Assembly (NCBI RefSeq): GCF_001921845.1
Contig: NZ_MSJM01000004.1
Span: forward strand, 124,001-188,000
Reading direction: 5' to 3'
DNA: 64,000 nucleotides
Origin: Streptococcus cuniculi
Lineage (GTDB): Bacteria; Bacillota; Bacilli; Lactobacillales; Streptococcaceae
Shown: piece after piece, positions 49,859 through 59,100 of the stretch
Position numbering within the stretch: the stretch's first letter is position 1
Layout of the letters: each line of letters begins with the position of its first letter
Program-made: the position numbers and the translations under genes
The notes under the pieces: model-generated
The model's database searches: none
What the model saw: the letters and a program-made list of their open reading frames with translations, nothing else
What the model was told of the DNA's origin: nothing

Positions 49859-50227
49859 TTATTTATCCTTATCATCCATTTTTTCGTCGCCTTTCATGTC
49901 CTCTTTATCAGACATTTTTTCATCCTTCATGTCTTTTTTCTCATCGGACATACCGTCTTTCATACCATCTTTCTTCATGTCATCCTTGTCAGACATCTTT
50001 TCGTCTTTCATGTCTTTTTTCTCGTCAGACATGTCATCTTTCTTCATATCGTCTTTGTCAGACATCTTTTCGTCTTTCATGTCTTTCTTTTCATCGGACA
50101 TCTTGTCTTCTTTTTGCATCATCGAACTGTCATCTGTTTTTTTCATATCGTCTGCTTTTTGAGTGGAGCAGGCTGTCAACAATCCTACGGACAAGAGGCT
50201 AGCGAGTAATAATGTTTTGGTTTTCAT
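49859..50227 (-). CDS. Small repeat lipoprotein rich in Met, Lys, Asp and Glu
   Basis: The 122-residue product begins MKTKTLLLASLLSVGLLTAC, with a lipobox at Cys20. The mature part (103 residues) contains about 17 Met and otherwise nearly only Asp, Lys, Glu, Ser and Gly, with no aromatic residue. It is built from three copies of MSDEKKDMKDEKMSDKxDMK, separated by short KDD or KDGMKDG links. It is expected to be disordered and surface-anchored. I do not recognise a family. The start 50227 follows TAAAAGGAGAAATCTC; the open frame further upstream lies inside ccdA. It stands between ccdA (32 bases) and the thioredoxin lipoprotein (12 bases). A role as substrate or antioxidant buffer for MsrAB is an inference. 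Confidence 0.85.
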   Translation of the reverse strand: MKTKTLLLASLLSVGLLTACSTQKADDMKKTDDSSMMQKEDKMSDEKKDMKDEKMSDKDDMKKDDMSDEKKDMKDEKMSDKDDMKKDGMKDGMSDEKKDMKDEKMSDKEDMKGDEKMDDKDK

Positions 50228-50259
50228 GAGATTTCTCCTTTTATAATGAATTATTTTGT

Positions 50260-50967
50260 TTATCCAAATAGTTGGGTAAAGATATTTAAGTTGCCTAACA
50301 TGAGTAAGATTCCCATCAAGATAATGATGGCACCACCAATTTTCTTCAAGGTTCCCATGTAGGGTTTGAGTTTGCTGAAGTAGCGTAGGACAAATGAGGA
50401 CGCGAGAGCTACCAATAAGAATGGGAGGGCAAGTCCTAGTGTGTAGAGGAGCATCAAGATTGCGCCCTGCCAAGCACCATCTCCGCCGGATGCTGCAATC
50501 GCAAGCACCGAACTAAGAACAGGCCCAACACATGGTGTCCAACCAAAGCTGAAGGTCAAACCGAGCAAGAAAGCATTGTAGAAATCATTGCGTTTTTTGT
50601 TCTGCTTGAATTGGACGCTTTTTTGCTTCTGCAGTTGAGTAATATTGATAATGCCCATCTGGTGAATCCCAAGGATGATAACGATAGCTCCTAACACATA
50701 GCGGAACCAATCAGTATAGAGAAGATTTCCTAAGAAACCAGCTCCGTAGCCCAAGGTGATAAAGACCATGGATAGTCCTGCGATGAAAAAGATGGTTTTG
50801 ACAATGCCATACCAAGCAAGCTCAAATCCTAAGAATCGCACGGTGCGCGGCTCATCTGAATCCAATAAAACACCGACATAAACCGGCAAGAGTGGTAGGA
50901 TGCAGGGTGAGAAGAAGGATAGGATTCCTGCTAAAAACACCGATAATAAAAATACAACTGAAGTCAT
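50260..50967 (-). CDS. ccdA: CcdA-type thiol-disulfide electron carrier
   Basis: The 235-residue protein of about six membrane helices moves reducing power from cytoplasmic thioredoxin to the outside. The two redox cysteines are in SFFSPCILPLLP (residue ~23) and FGWTPCVGPVLSS (near 150). The start 50967 follows AAGGAGTAACGAA; the longer form from 50985 is not favoured. It is the first gene of the four-gene redox unit and precedes the lipoproteins and MsrAB. A TATACT box lies 30 bases upstream. Confidence 0.93.
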   Translation of the reverse strand: MTSVVFLLSVFLAGILSFFSPCILPLLPVYVGVLLDSDEPRTVRFLGFELAWYGIVKTIFFIAGLSMVFITLGYGAGFLGNLLYTDWFRYVLGAIVIILGIHQMGIINITQLQKQKSVQFKQNKKRNDFYNAFLLGLTFSFGWTPCVGPVLSSVLAIAASGGDGAWQGAILMLLYTLGLALPFLLVALASSFVLRYFSKLKPYMGTLKKIGGAIIILMGILLMLGNLNIFTQLFG

Positions 50968-50996
50968 TTCGTTACTCCTTATCAATTTGTAAGTCT

Positions 50997-51058
50997 AGTA
51001 TAGTCCTCTTTCACCCTAAAAACTAGAGAATTTGATGTGGAAAAACTTGAATTTGATG
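50997..51058 (-). promoter_or_regulatory. Promoter region of the redox operon with a direct repeat
   Basis: TATACT (50997-51002) serves as -10, without a good -35. The decamer GAATTTGATG is repeated at 51028-51037 and 51049-51058 (plus-strand notation), 21 bases apart, which is two helical turns. That spacing suits a dimeric activator, so this may be its binding site. Confidence 0.5.
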
Positions 51059-51064
51059 AGATAC

Positions 51065-51093
51065 GAAAAAAATCTACCACTTTCGTGATAGAT
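51065..51093 (-). terminator. brnQ terminator
   Basis: ATCTATCAC-GAAA-GTGGTAGAT on the minus strand is followed by TTTTTTCG. It lies nine bases after the brnQ stop and separates it from the redox operon. Confidence 0.88.
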
Positions 51094-51101
51094 TGAAAAC
51101 A

Positions 51102-52427
51102 TTATTCTATTTCAAAACTTTCTGCGACCTGTTTATCAGGTAATAAGAAAGCGATGAGTAAGCCAATCAAGGCTGGTACGAGCCACGGAAGCGAAGCATC
51201 TGCAAATGGCAGGGCTTTGATAAGCTGATTTAAGCCTTCCAATTTGAATTGCGCACCGATAATAGTGGCAAAGGCTACGATACTTACCAAGGCAATGGTC
51301 AGCTGCATTCCTATTTTTGATAGTGGAATCAAGCGATTGACAATGACAATTAAAACAATGGCAATGGTAATCGGATAGAGAATTTGCAGCACAGGAACGG
51401 AGTAGGAAATGATGGCTGAAAGACCGACATTGGCAATCCCAAAGCCAATCAAGGTAAAGAGCGTTGCATATACCTTATACCCTAACTGTGGGAAGGTTTT
51501 GACAAAAAACTCGGATGTCGACACAATCAAACCGACTGTCGTCGTAAAGCAGGTCATGGTGACCATAATGGCTAGGAAAATCTGAGCCGTTGGGCCAAAG
51601 ATGGCTTGTGTTGCTTGCGATAACACATAGACCCCCTTGTTGGCATCAGAAGCCATGATCTCTGCTGGAATTGGGAAATGATTGCCCAAAAATCCAAGGC
51701 CGATATAAAGAGCACTAAAACCAAGAGCCACAACGATTCCTACCACCCAAATGGTCGATACATATTCTTTTTTAGAGGCAAAGCCGAGCTGGTTCATGGT
51801 CTCAACTGCAATCACACTGAAAGCGACTGAAGCAAGGGCATCAAGCGTATTATAACCTTCTAAAAATCCTGTTCCAAAGGCTGAAGTCACATAGGTTCCT
51901 GATGCTACCATCGGACTGCTACTGCCGTATTTTGTAGCCCCTAAGACGACCAAGACCACAATCAATAAGGCAAAAACAGGTGTCAATACTCTTCCTACCA
52001 AGTCTAAGATTTTAGATGGGTTGAGCGAGATGAGATAGGCTGCCATAAAATAGAAGAGGGTAAAGATGAGCAAGCCCCACTGGCTATTGCTAGATAAAAG
52101 CGGAGCGATTCCTACCTCATAGGCGGTCGTTGCTGTCCGTGGAATCGCAAAGAAGGGGCCAATGGATAGGTAGAGGGCTACCAGATAGGCTGTTGCAAAC
52201 CACGGCGCAATCTTGCGTGAAATTTCATAGACATAACCTTTCGGATTTAAGGTCCCAATGATGAGGGTCAAGACAGCAATCCCGACTCCTGATAACACAA
52301 AGCCGCTAATGGCTGACCAAAAATGCTCGCCCGATAAGGCGCCGAGTGTAGGCGGAAAGATTAAATTTCCTGCTCCAAAAAATATACCAAACAGGAGTAA
52401 GCCTGTTAAGGAACCCTTTTTAATCAT
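51102..52427 (-). CDS. brnQ: Branched-chain amino acid carrier BrnQ
   Basis: The 441-residue polytopic transporter takes up Leu, Ile and Val with a cation. It begins MIKKGSLTGLLLFGIFFGAGNLIFPP, the typical BrnQ/LIVCS start, and has 11-12 hydrophobic segments (e.g. SIGPFFAIPRTATTAYEVG). GFLEGYNTLDALASVAFSV is the characteristic substrate region. It stands alone, with its own terminator. The distal flank holds a BOX-like repeat. Confidence 0.93.
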   Translation of the reverse strand: MIKKGSLTGLLLFGIFFGAGNLIFPPTLGALSGEHFWSAISGFVLSGVGIAVLTLIIGTLNPKGYVYEISRKIAPWFATAYLVALYLSIGPFFAIPRTATTAYEVGIAPLLSSNSQWGLLIFTLFYFMAAYLISLNPSKILDLVGRVLTPVFALLIVVLVVLGATKYGSSSPMVASGTYVTSAFGTGFLEGYNTLDALASVAFSVIAVETMNQLGFASKKEYVSTIWVVGIVVALGFSALYIGLGFLGNHFPIPAEIMASDANKGVYVLSQATQAIFGPTAQIFLAIMVTMTCFTTTVGLIVSTSEFFVKTFPQLGYKVYATLFTLIGFGIANVGLSAIISYSVPVLQILYPITIAIVLIVIVNRLIPLSKIGMQLTIALVSIVAFATIIGAQFKLEGLNQLIKALPFADASLPWLVPALIGLLIAFLLPDKQVAESFEIE

Positions 52428-52597
52428 GAAAATCTCCTTTTAATTCAATAGTCTTTATTATACCAAAAACTCTTTATAAGATGACAGAAGCTCTTCATTT
52501 TTAAAGGTTTTGTAAATTCAGAATCTTCATACGACTTGGTCATCTCGTAAGAATATAAGAACGGGTGTGAAAGGTCATCATCTGAAATCATCGATTT

Positions 52598-52801
52598 TAT
52601 AGTCAAATGAATGAACTTTCAGACAAGGAACGGAAGACGCGGACAGTACTTGATACTCTTCGAAAATCAAAACCAGACGTTGTTGACTTGATTTGATGAA
52701 CTTCAGTTCTATCTGCATCAGCGTCACCTAGCTTGCTTTTGATGTTCATTGACTATGAGTACGGCAAGTCGAAAGTGACGATGTATCAACGTTCATTCAA
52801 A
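52598..52801 (+). repeat. BOX-like intergenic repeat, copy B (inverted relative to copy A)
   Basis: A ~204-bp element starting TATAGTCAAATGAATGAAC and ending GTATCAACGTTCATTCAAA, whose reverse complement matches copy A with scattered differences. It contains GTACGGCAAGTCGAAAGTGA, a diverged boxA core, and a boxC-like GATACTCTTCGAAAATCAAA. The rest of the 52.43-53.01 kb spacer shows only the terminator below. Confidence 0.8.
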
Positions 52802-52951
52802 TACCATGATATAAGAGCGTTAAAAAATCGACAGAAAATGAGGGAGACGGACGAAGAAATCGTATTTCTAGGGTGGCTCGTCTATTTTCCGAGATTTTAG
52901 CTCGCATTCACATAATCATACCACTTCTCTCTTACTTTAACTGCTACACAA

Positions 52952-52986
52952 AGCAAAAGGCTGAGCACATAGGTCCCAGCCTCTTT
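52952..52986 (-). terminator. Terminator of the surface protein / zinc-finger unit
   Basis: AGGCTGGGACC-TATG-TGCTCAGCCT on the minus strand is followed by TTTTGC. It lies about 30 bases after the stop of the 54-codon ORF, so the ORF and the surface protein appear to share one transcript. Confidence 0.6.
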
Positions 52987-53014
52987 TGCAAACAACAACT
53001 ATTCACGTGATGGG

Positions 53015-53179
53015 TTAGCGTTGTTTATTTGGGTGTCTAAAATAGCGACGGCTACATAAAGCACTACAAAACTTTGTTCGTCGATCTAATTCCCCTTCTT
53101 TGGTTTCAACGTGTTGGCCACATCGTTTGCAGTCAAAAGAACGACTTTTTCGAAAATTGAGAGCATCATTCGGCTTCAT
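53015..53179 (-). CDS. 54-aa four-cysteine zinc-finger protein overlapping the adhesin 3' end
   Basis: A short gene encodes MKPNDALNFRKSRSFDCKRC and then a total of 54 residues, with a CxxC knuckle (C17, C20) and a CxxxC knuckle (C38, C42) separated by a polar loop. The tail is basic (RRYFRHPNKQR). It starts at 53179, inside the last codons of the adhesin gene, with AAAGGAG nine bases upstream, and ends at TAA 53015. The overlap makes translational coupling likely. It resembles small zinc-binding, nucleic acid-binding proteins, but I do not recognise it and have no function. The strong ribosome binding site and clean cysteine spacing support it as a real gene. Confidence 0.65.
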   Translation of the reverse strand: MKPNDALNFRKSRSFDCKRCGQHVETKEGELDRRTKFCSALCSRRYFRHPNKQR

Positions 53180-56100
53180 CTTTGCGAACTCCTTTCTTCA
53201 TGAAGGCTACCAATCCTGCTACTGTTACCAGTAGAATTCCTAATAAAACAGCTGCAATCGATCGTTCTTCTCCTGTTGCTGGAAGAATTTTTGCAGTCTT
53301 TGTTGATCCAGGGACAACTGTTGTTGTTCCACTCGTTCCTGGCTGATGAGGCTGTCCTGGATCTGGTTGCGGATTAGGATTTGGCTGCGGTGGGATTGGT
53401 TCAGGTTGTGGATCATCCACCGGTGTCACCACAACAGGAACCGCAACGGTTACAGTCCGACCATCTGGTAATTCAACCACAACTTGGATAGCCTTTTTCA
53501 CACCAGGTGTCTCTGTACTTGGAATATCGCCAATAGAGACAATCTTCGCTCCTGCTGGAAGTTTCACGTGTTTGTGCACATCATCCTTGGTAATAGGAGT
53601 ATGTTGAGGCACAGTCAGTGGGGTAACAGTTGGTAAAATCGGATCTTTCGGTGTTACTGGTGTCACCATGACAGGGACTTCAACTATTTCAGTTGAACCG
53701 TCTGGATAGGTAAGCTGAACACGTATTTTCCCCTTGTCTCCTGAACGATCTGTCGTCGGAACAGCATCTAATAGTTTCACACTTGCATTCGACCCTGTTG
53801 GAATCGTCACCTTGGCCAAAATATCTGCCTCGGTCAATGGAGTATGTTGGGAAACTGTCACACTACCTGCACCTGGTTGATATTTGTCCTGATCCGCTAG
53901 TGGGGCAGGAGTGACCATAACAGGTACTTCTACAGTCTCACTGCTACCATCTGGATAATCAATTTGAATTGTAACCGTTCCGCGGTCTCCTGCTTGATCG
54001 GTAGTTGGAATGGTACCGATTACGGTTGCCACGCCATTTGAGCCTGTTGGAATTGTCACTTTTGCAAGAAGATCGTCAGGACTAATTGGCCCATTTTGCG
54101 GTACAACCAGTAGGATCGTAGCAGGTTGATAGGCGTCTTTATCGTCTACCTTAACAGGTGTATCTGTAACGGTAACCGGCACTTCGACAACCTCGCTGGT
54201 GCCATCTGGATAGTCTATTTGAACAGCGACGGTTCCTTTATCGCCCGAGGTTCCAGTATCTGGGAGTTTTCCGATTACTTTTGGTACTCCATTTGAGCCT
54301 GTTGGAATCGTCACCTTGTTGAGGATATCCGTATCTGTGAGAACCGTATCTTTCGGAATGGTAAGACTACCTGCCCCAGACTTAAAGCTGTCTTTATCAG
54401 TCTTTGGTACTGGTGTTACAACAATTGGAACTTCTACGACTTCACTCGTTCCATCTGGATAGTCTATTTGAACAGCAACTGTTCCTTTATTTCCTGGAAT
54501 ATCTGTCGTTGGAATTGTTCCAATGACTTTCGGTACTCCAGCAGAACCATCTGGTAGAGTTACTTTAGCCAAAATATCCGCATCCGTAATCGGGGTATGC
54601 TGGTCTACTGTTAGTAATTCTGTCGCTGAGTGATGCTTGTCTTTGTCAAAGACTGGATCGCGATCGATAACTGGTAGGTTAAAGACCTGCTCTCCAACTT
54701 TTCCATCACTATCTGTCGCCACAACGGTGACAATGTAGTTTCCGAATTGATCTGGCACAAAGTTCTTTGCTTCATCAGGTGTGATGGTCATTTCTGTTCC
54801 ATCTGGTTTGCGAATCTTATAGGCAGTAATGCTAGATACTTTTGCGTCGTTCGAATCGGTATCATCTTCTTTGTCGGTGACTGATTTGACTTGGGCTGTT
54901 AAGTCTACTGTTGTACCAATTACCTGTTCAGACGCATCTACTGTTGTCACGACAGGTGCCTGGTTCGTTATTTCACCTTTTCCAGGATCAGAACTTGAAA
55001 TCCCATTAGAAGCCACTGCTGTAATCTGGTCTTTGCCTTCTTGCATCGTTGCATGATTAGGGACTGGAACGGACAAGGAACCATCTGCCGCAACTGGTAT
55101 CTCCACTCCATCGGCTGTTTTCCAAGTTCCTGTTTGAGGATCTTTTGTGAGCGTTACAACAATAGGATTCCCATCTTTTCCTGGGAAAGTCACCTCAAGT
55201 TTTGTTGGATTCCCTTTATTTCCAATGGTAATCGGTACATGTGTCGCACTCGTATCTACTGTAGCAATCTTGGGACTATCTGGCTTATCTGCAACTTCAA
55301 AGGTATATGTTTTAGACGTGCCCTCCTTACCATCGCTATCGATAGGAGTTGCTTCAATACTGTAAGTACCAACTTGGTTCAGCGGAAGTGCGGTAAGCTC
55401 TGTAGCTTGCGCAGGCTCTTCTGTAACCGTACCGTCTGCTTGAGTGACGAGTTTGACAACGGTACCATCTCCTTTTTTCAAGTAAGAGGTAGTGCTGCCA
55501 TCTGGCGCCGTAATCTTGAATTTGATAGCGGTTGCTTTTCCGTCTTGAGCATCTGTATCATCTTCTGTATCTGTCGCAGTCACCCCAGCTAAAATATCAG
55601 CTGTCTGGCCTTTTTCTTTTGGAGTTGCTGCCGGAACGGTCACTTCTGGTGCTTGGTTGGTCACCGAAGCCTTGCCTGGTTGAGAGGCATTTCCTGCTTC
55701 ATCTTTGGCAATAGCAGTAACGGTATCTGTACCTTCTTTTAAGGTCACATCCGTCGGTATTGGTAATTGAAGTTTACCATTTACGACTGGAACAGGCTGA
55801 CCATCTGCACTCCACGTACCATCTGGATTTTTTGTCACGACCACAGGAGTATTCTTACCTGGGAAGGTCACTTCAATAGTCTTCAAGTCGGCATCTGTTG
55901 GAGGGGTGATTGGCACGACTTTCGCAGCTGTATCAATGGTATCAACGGCTGGTGCTTGTGGAGCGGTGGTGTCTGACGCTGTAACAGTATACGTTTTCGC
56001 TGTTCCCTCTTTCCCATCGCTATCAATAGGAGTTGCCTCAATACTGTAATCGCCTGCTTGGTTCAGTCGAAGTGCGGTAAGCTCTGTAGCTTGCGCAGGC

Positions 56101-59100
56101 TCTTCTGTAACCGTACCGTCTGCTTGAGTGACGAGTTTAACAATGGTACCATCTCCTTTTTTCAAGTAAGAGGTAGTGCTACCATCTGGCGCCGTAATCT
56201 TAAATTTGATAGCAGTCGTTTTCCCATCTTGTTTATCCGCATCATCTTCTGTATCTGTCGCAGTCACACCAGCTAAAATATCGGCTGTCTCTCCTTTTTC
56301 TTTTGGAGCAACTGCTGCTGGAACGGTCACTTCTGGTGCTTGGTTGGTCACCGAAGCCTTGCCTGGTTGAGAGGCATTTCCTGCTTCATCTTTGGCAATA
56401 GCGGTAATGGTATCTGTTCCTTCTTTTAAGGTCACATCCGTCGGTATTGGCAGCTGAAGTTTACCATTTACGACTGGAACAGGCTGACCATCTGCGCTCC
56501 ACGTACCGTCTGGATTTTTTGTCACTACTACAGGAGTATTCTTACCTGGGAAGGTCACTTCAATGGTCTTCAAGTCGGCATCTGCTGGAGGGGTGATTGG
56601 CACGACTTTTGCCGCAGTATCAATGGTATCAACGACTGGTGCTTGTGGAGCGGTCGTATCTGATACTGTCAATGTATAGGTCTTTGGTGCGCCCGCTTTC
56701 CCATCGCTATCAATAGGAGTTGCCTCAATACTGTAATTGCCTACCTTATTCAAAGGAAACGCACTGAGATCTGTAGCTTGCGCAGGCTCTTCTGTGACCG
56801 TACCGTCTGCTTGAGTGACGAGTTTGACAACGGTACCATCTCCTTTTTTCAAGTAAGAGGTGGTGCTGCCATCTGGCGCTGTGATATTGAGTTTGAGGGC
56901 AGTCCTTTTTCCGTCTTGAGCATCTGTATCATCTTCTGTGTCTGTCGTGGTCACACCATCGAGAATATTAACTTGCTGCCCCTTTTCTTGCGTCGTTGCT
57001 GCTCCAGGAACGGTCACTTCTGGTGCTTGGTTAGTCACCGAAGCCTTGCCTGGTTGAGAGGCATTTCCTGCTTCATCTTTAGCAATAGCAGTAATGGTAT
57101 CTGTGCCTTCTTTTAAGGTCACATCCGTCGGTATTGGCAGCTGAAGTTTACCATTTACGACTGGGACAGGCTGACCATCTGCACTCCATGTACCGTCTGG
57201 ATTTTTCGTTACGACCACAGGAGTATTCTTACCTGGGAAGGTCACTTCAATGGTCTTCAAGTCGGCGTCTGCTGGAGGGGTGATTGGCACGACTTTTGCC
57301 GCAGTATCAATGGTATCAACAGCTGGCGCTGCTGGAGCTTTCGTATCAATAATTGTCAGAGTGGTTGTCACTAGATTTGATTTGTTGCCATCTGCGTCCG
57401 TTGCTTCATAGGTAATGGTATAGGTACCAGCTTTTTCTAGAGCCGTTGCCAAATCCGCTACTGCGACACCTTTTCCATCTACAATCGTTTTGATAGCTTT
57501 TGCTGTTGGATGATGTCTAATATCATCTTCATAGTCGGTTGTTGTAGTATTAGCTGCTGCTGCAAGACTATCTAGCTTCGCCTGAGCATCTGCATCTCCA
57601 TTTTGAATGGTCAAGGTCTTAATCGTGTTTTCGATGACTGGAGGAGTATTTGTCCCCATTGACATCCGTACTACAGGAGCATAGTTTGTTCGTCTTTCGT
57701 TTTCTCCCTGCCACAAGTTTATAAAACTAACAGACGGCTGACTAAATACTGTCTTCATATCTGTTGGCTGACCATTGGCATCAACTCCAACCGTATCTTT
57801 GGTAACTTTTGCCTTTACCTTGTAGGTCACTTTGAAGGAGCTTGTCTTTTTGCGGTCTGGACCATTTCCTGGATCAAAATCAGCAAAGCCGATGGTGTTA
57901 AATGGACCTTGCAGATAGCGAGCTCTATAAATACCATTTTTTCCCTTATTGTAGACAGGCTTAAAGATCACAGTTCCATCGTTCCCAATGACAAAACTTC
58001 CTGCACCGTAGCTTGCTGTGACATCTCGACCGTTTTCTGTCATAATTTTAAAGGAATCAGGCACATACTCAAATCCTTCTGGAATGGTGTCATTGATGGT
58101 CACATCGCCCATTGTAATCCCATTTCCAGTATTTTTAACCTCGATACCAAGCGTTACAATGTCTCCCTCACGAATGGCCTTGCCACCGTCGTAAGCATTG
58201 TCATTATCGTGGCTCAAGGTCGGACTACCCATTCGTTCGGTTTCGATGATGTCCTTGAAAATTTCCAGATTAGAACCACCGATAAAATCCATTGGCCCTA
58301 AGATCAAGGGAGTTGCCTGAGCAGAAATGACTGCTTTGATGCGATTTACACCAGCTGGCACTCTACCAAAGGAGGTAACGGCACCCCAACTAGCAGGATA
58401 GTTTTTCCCAGCATTACTGGAACCGGGACTATACATCCCTGTCAATTCCTGACCATTGTCCGCATCGTAAAACCTAATCCGGGCCCCATTTGGACCAGTC
58501 CCCTGTGCGCCAATCATAAAGCCTTCAACCGCAAAATGTTGTCCTGGTGCAACATCAAAGGTCTGGGAAACCCCCTGCCCTGCTTTCAGATAGAGCAATC
58601 GTGTTTCCGTAGACGGAACAATGACTCCCCAAGATGGTCTAGCCCTATAAGACATCCAGTAAGACGTGAGCCACGGCAAGTCACGCCCATTCAGCGCCTG
58701 CTGATAGATGGAGCCCAAGGTCACCCCATTTGCAACAAGGCCTCCGGTATTCACTGGATTCATATTGTCATAAAAGACACTGACCTCGTTGCTTCCAGAC
58801 GTACCTGGTTCTATAGTCCAACCTGGGAGATTGTCGGTATCCCAGCGGTTATTGGTCGGTGTCAGATTCGCCCCGTCACCTTCCATGTAGGTCTGGTTGC
58901 GAACCCTAATATCATGGACTGGATTGGCATTCGCTGGCGCCGTCAAATTCGCTGCACGCGCCTCATCATCCGTCGCATAGTTATCAGTTCCAAGCGATGT
59001 ACCTGTCGCAGCATATACATGTGGAAGCGCCACTAATTGAGATCCTAGTAAGATCGAACCAAGAAAGACGGAACACACTCCAACCTTATATTTTCGGAGT

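Noticed and set aside
49572..50162. Long plus-strand open frame opposite the repeat lipoproteins
   Set aside because: It is the antisense of the Met/Lys/Asp repeats; its Phe/Ser-rich repeats come from complementing those codons, and there is no ribosome binding site.
55041..55592. Plus-strand frame of 183 codons inside the adhesin
   Set aside because: Antisense to the repeats, Cys/Arg-rich and out of character; the minus-strand adhesin explains the region.
53420..57340. CRISPR-like repetition
   Set aside because: Units are long and coding, without spacers between identical short repeats; no cas genes are visible.
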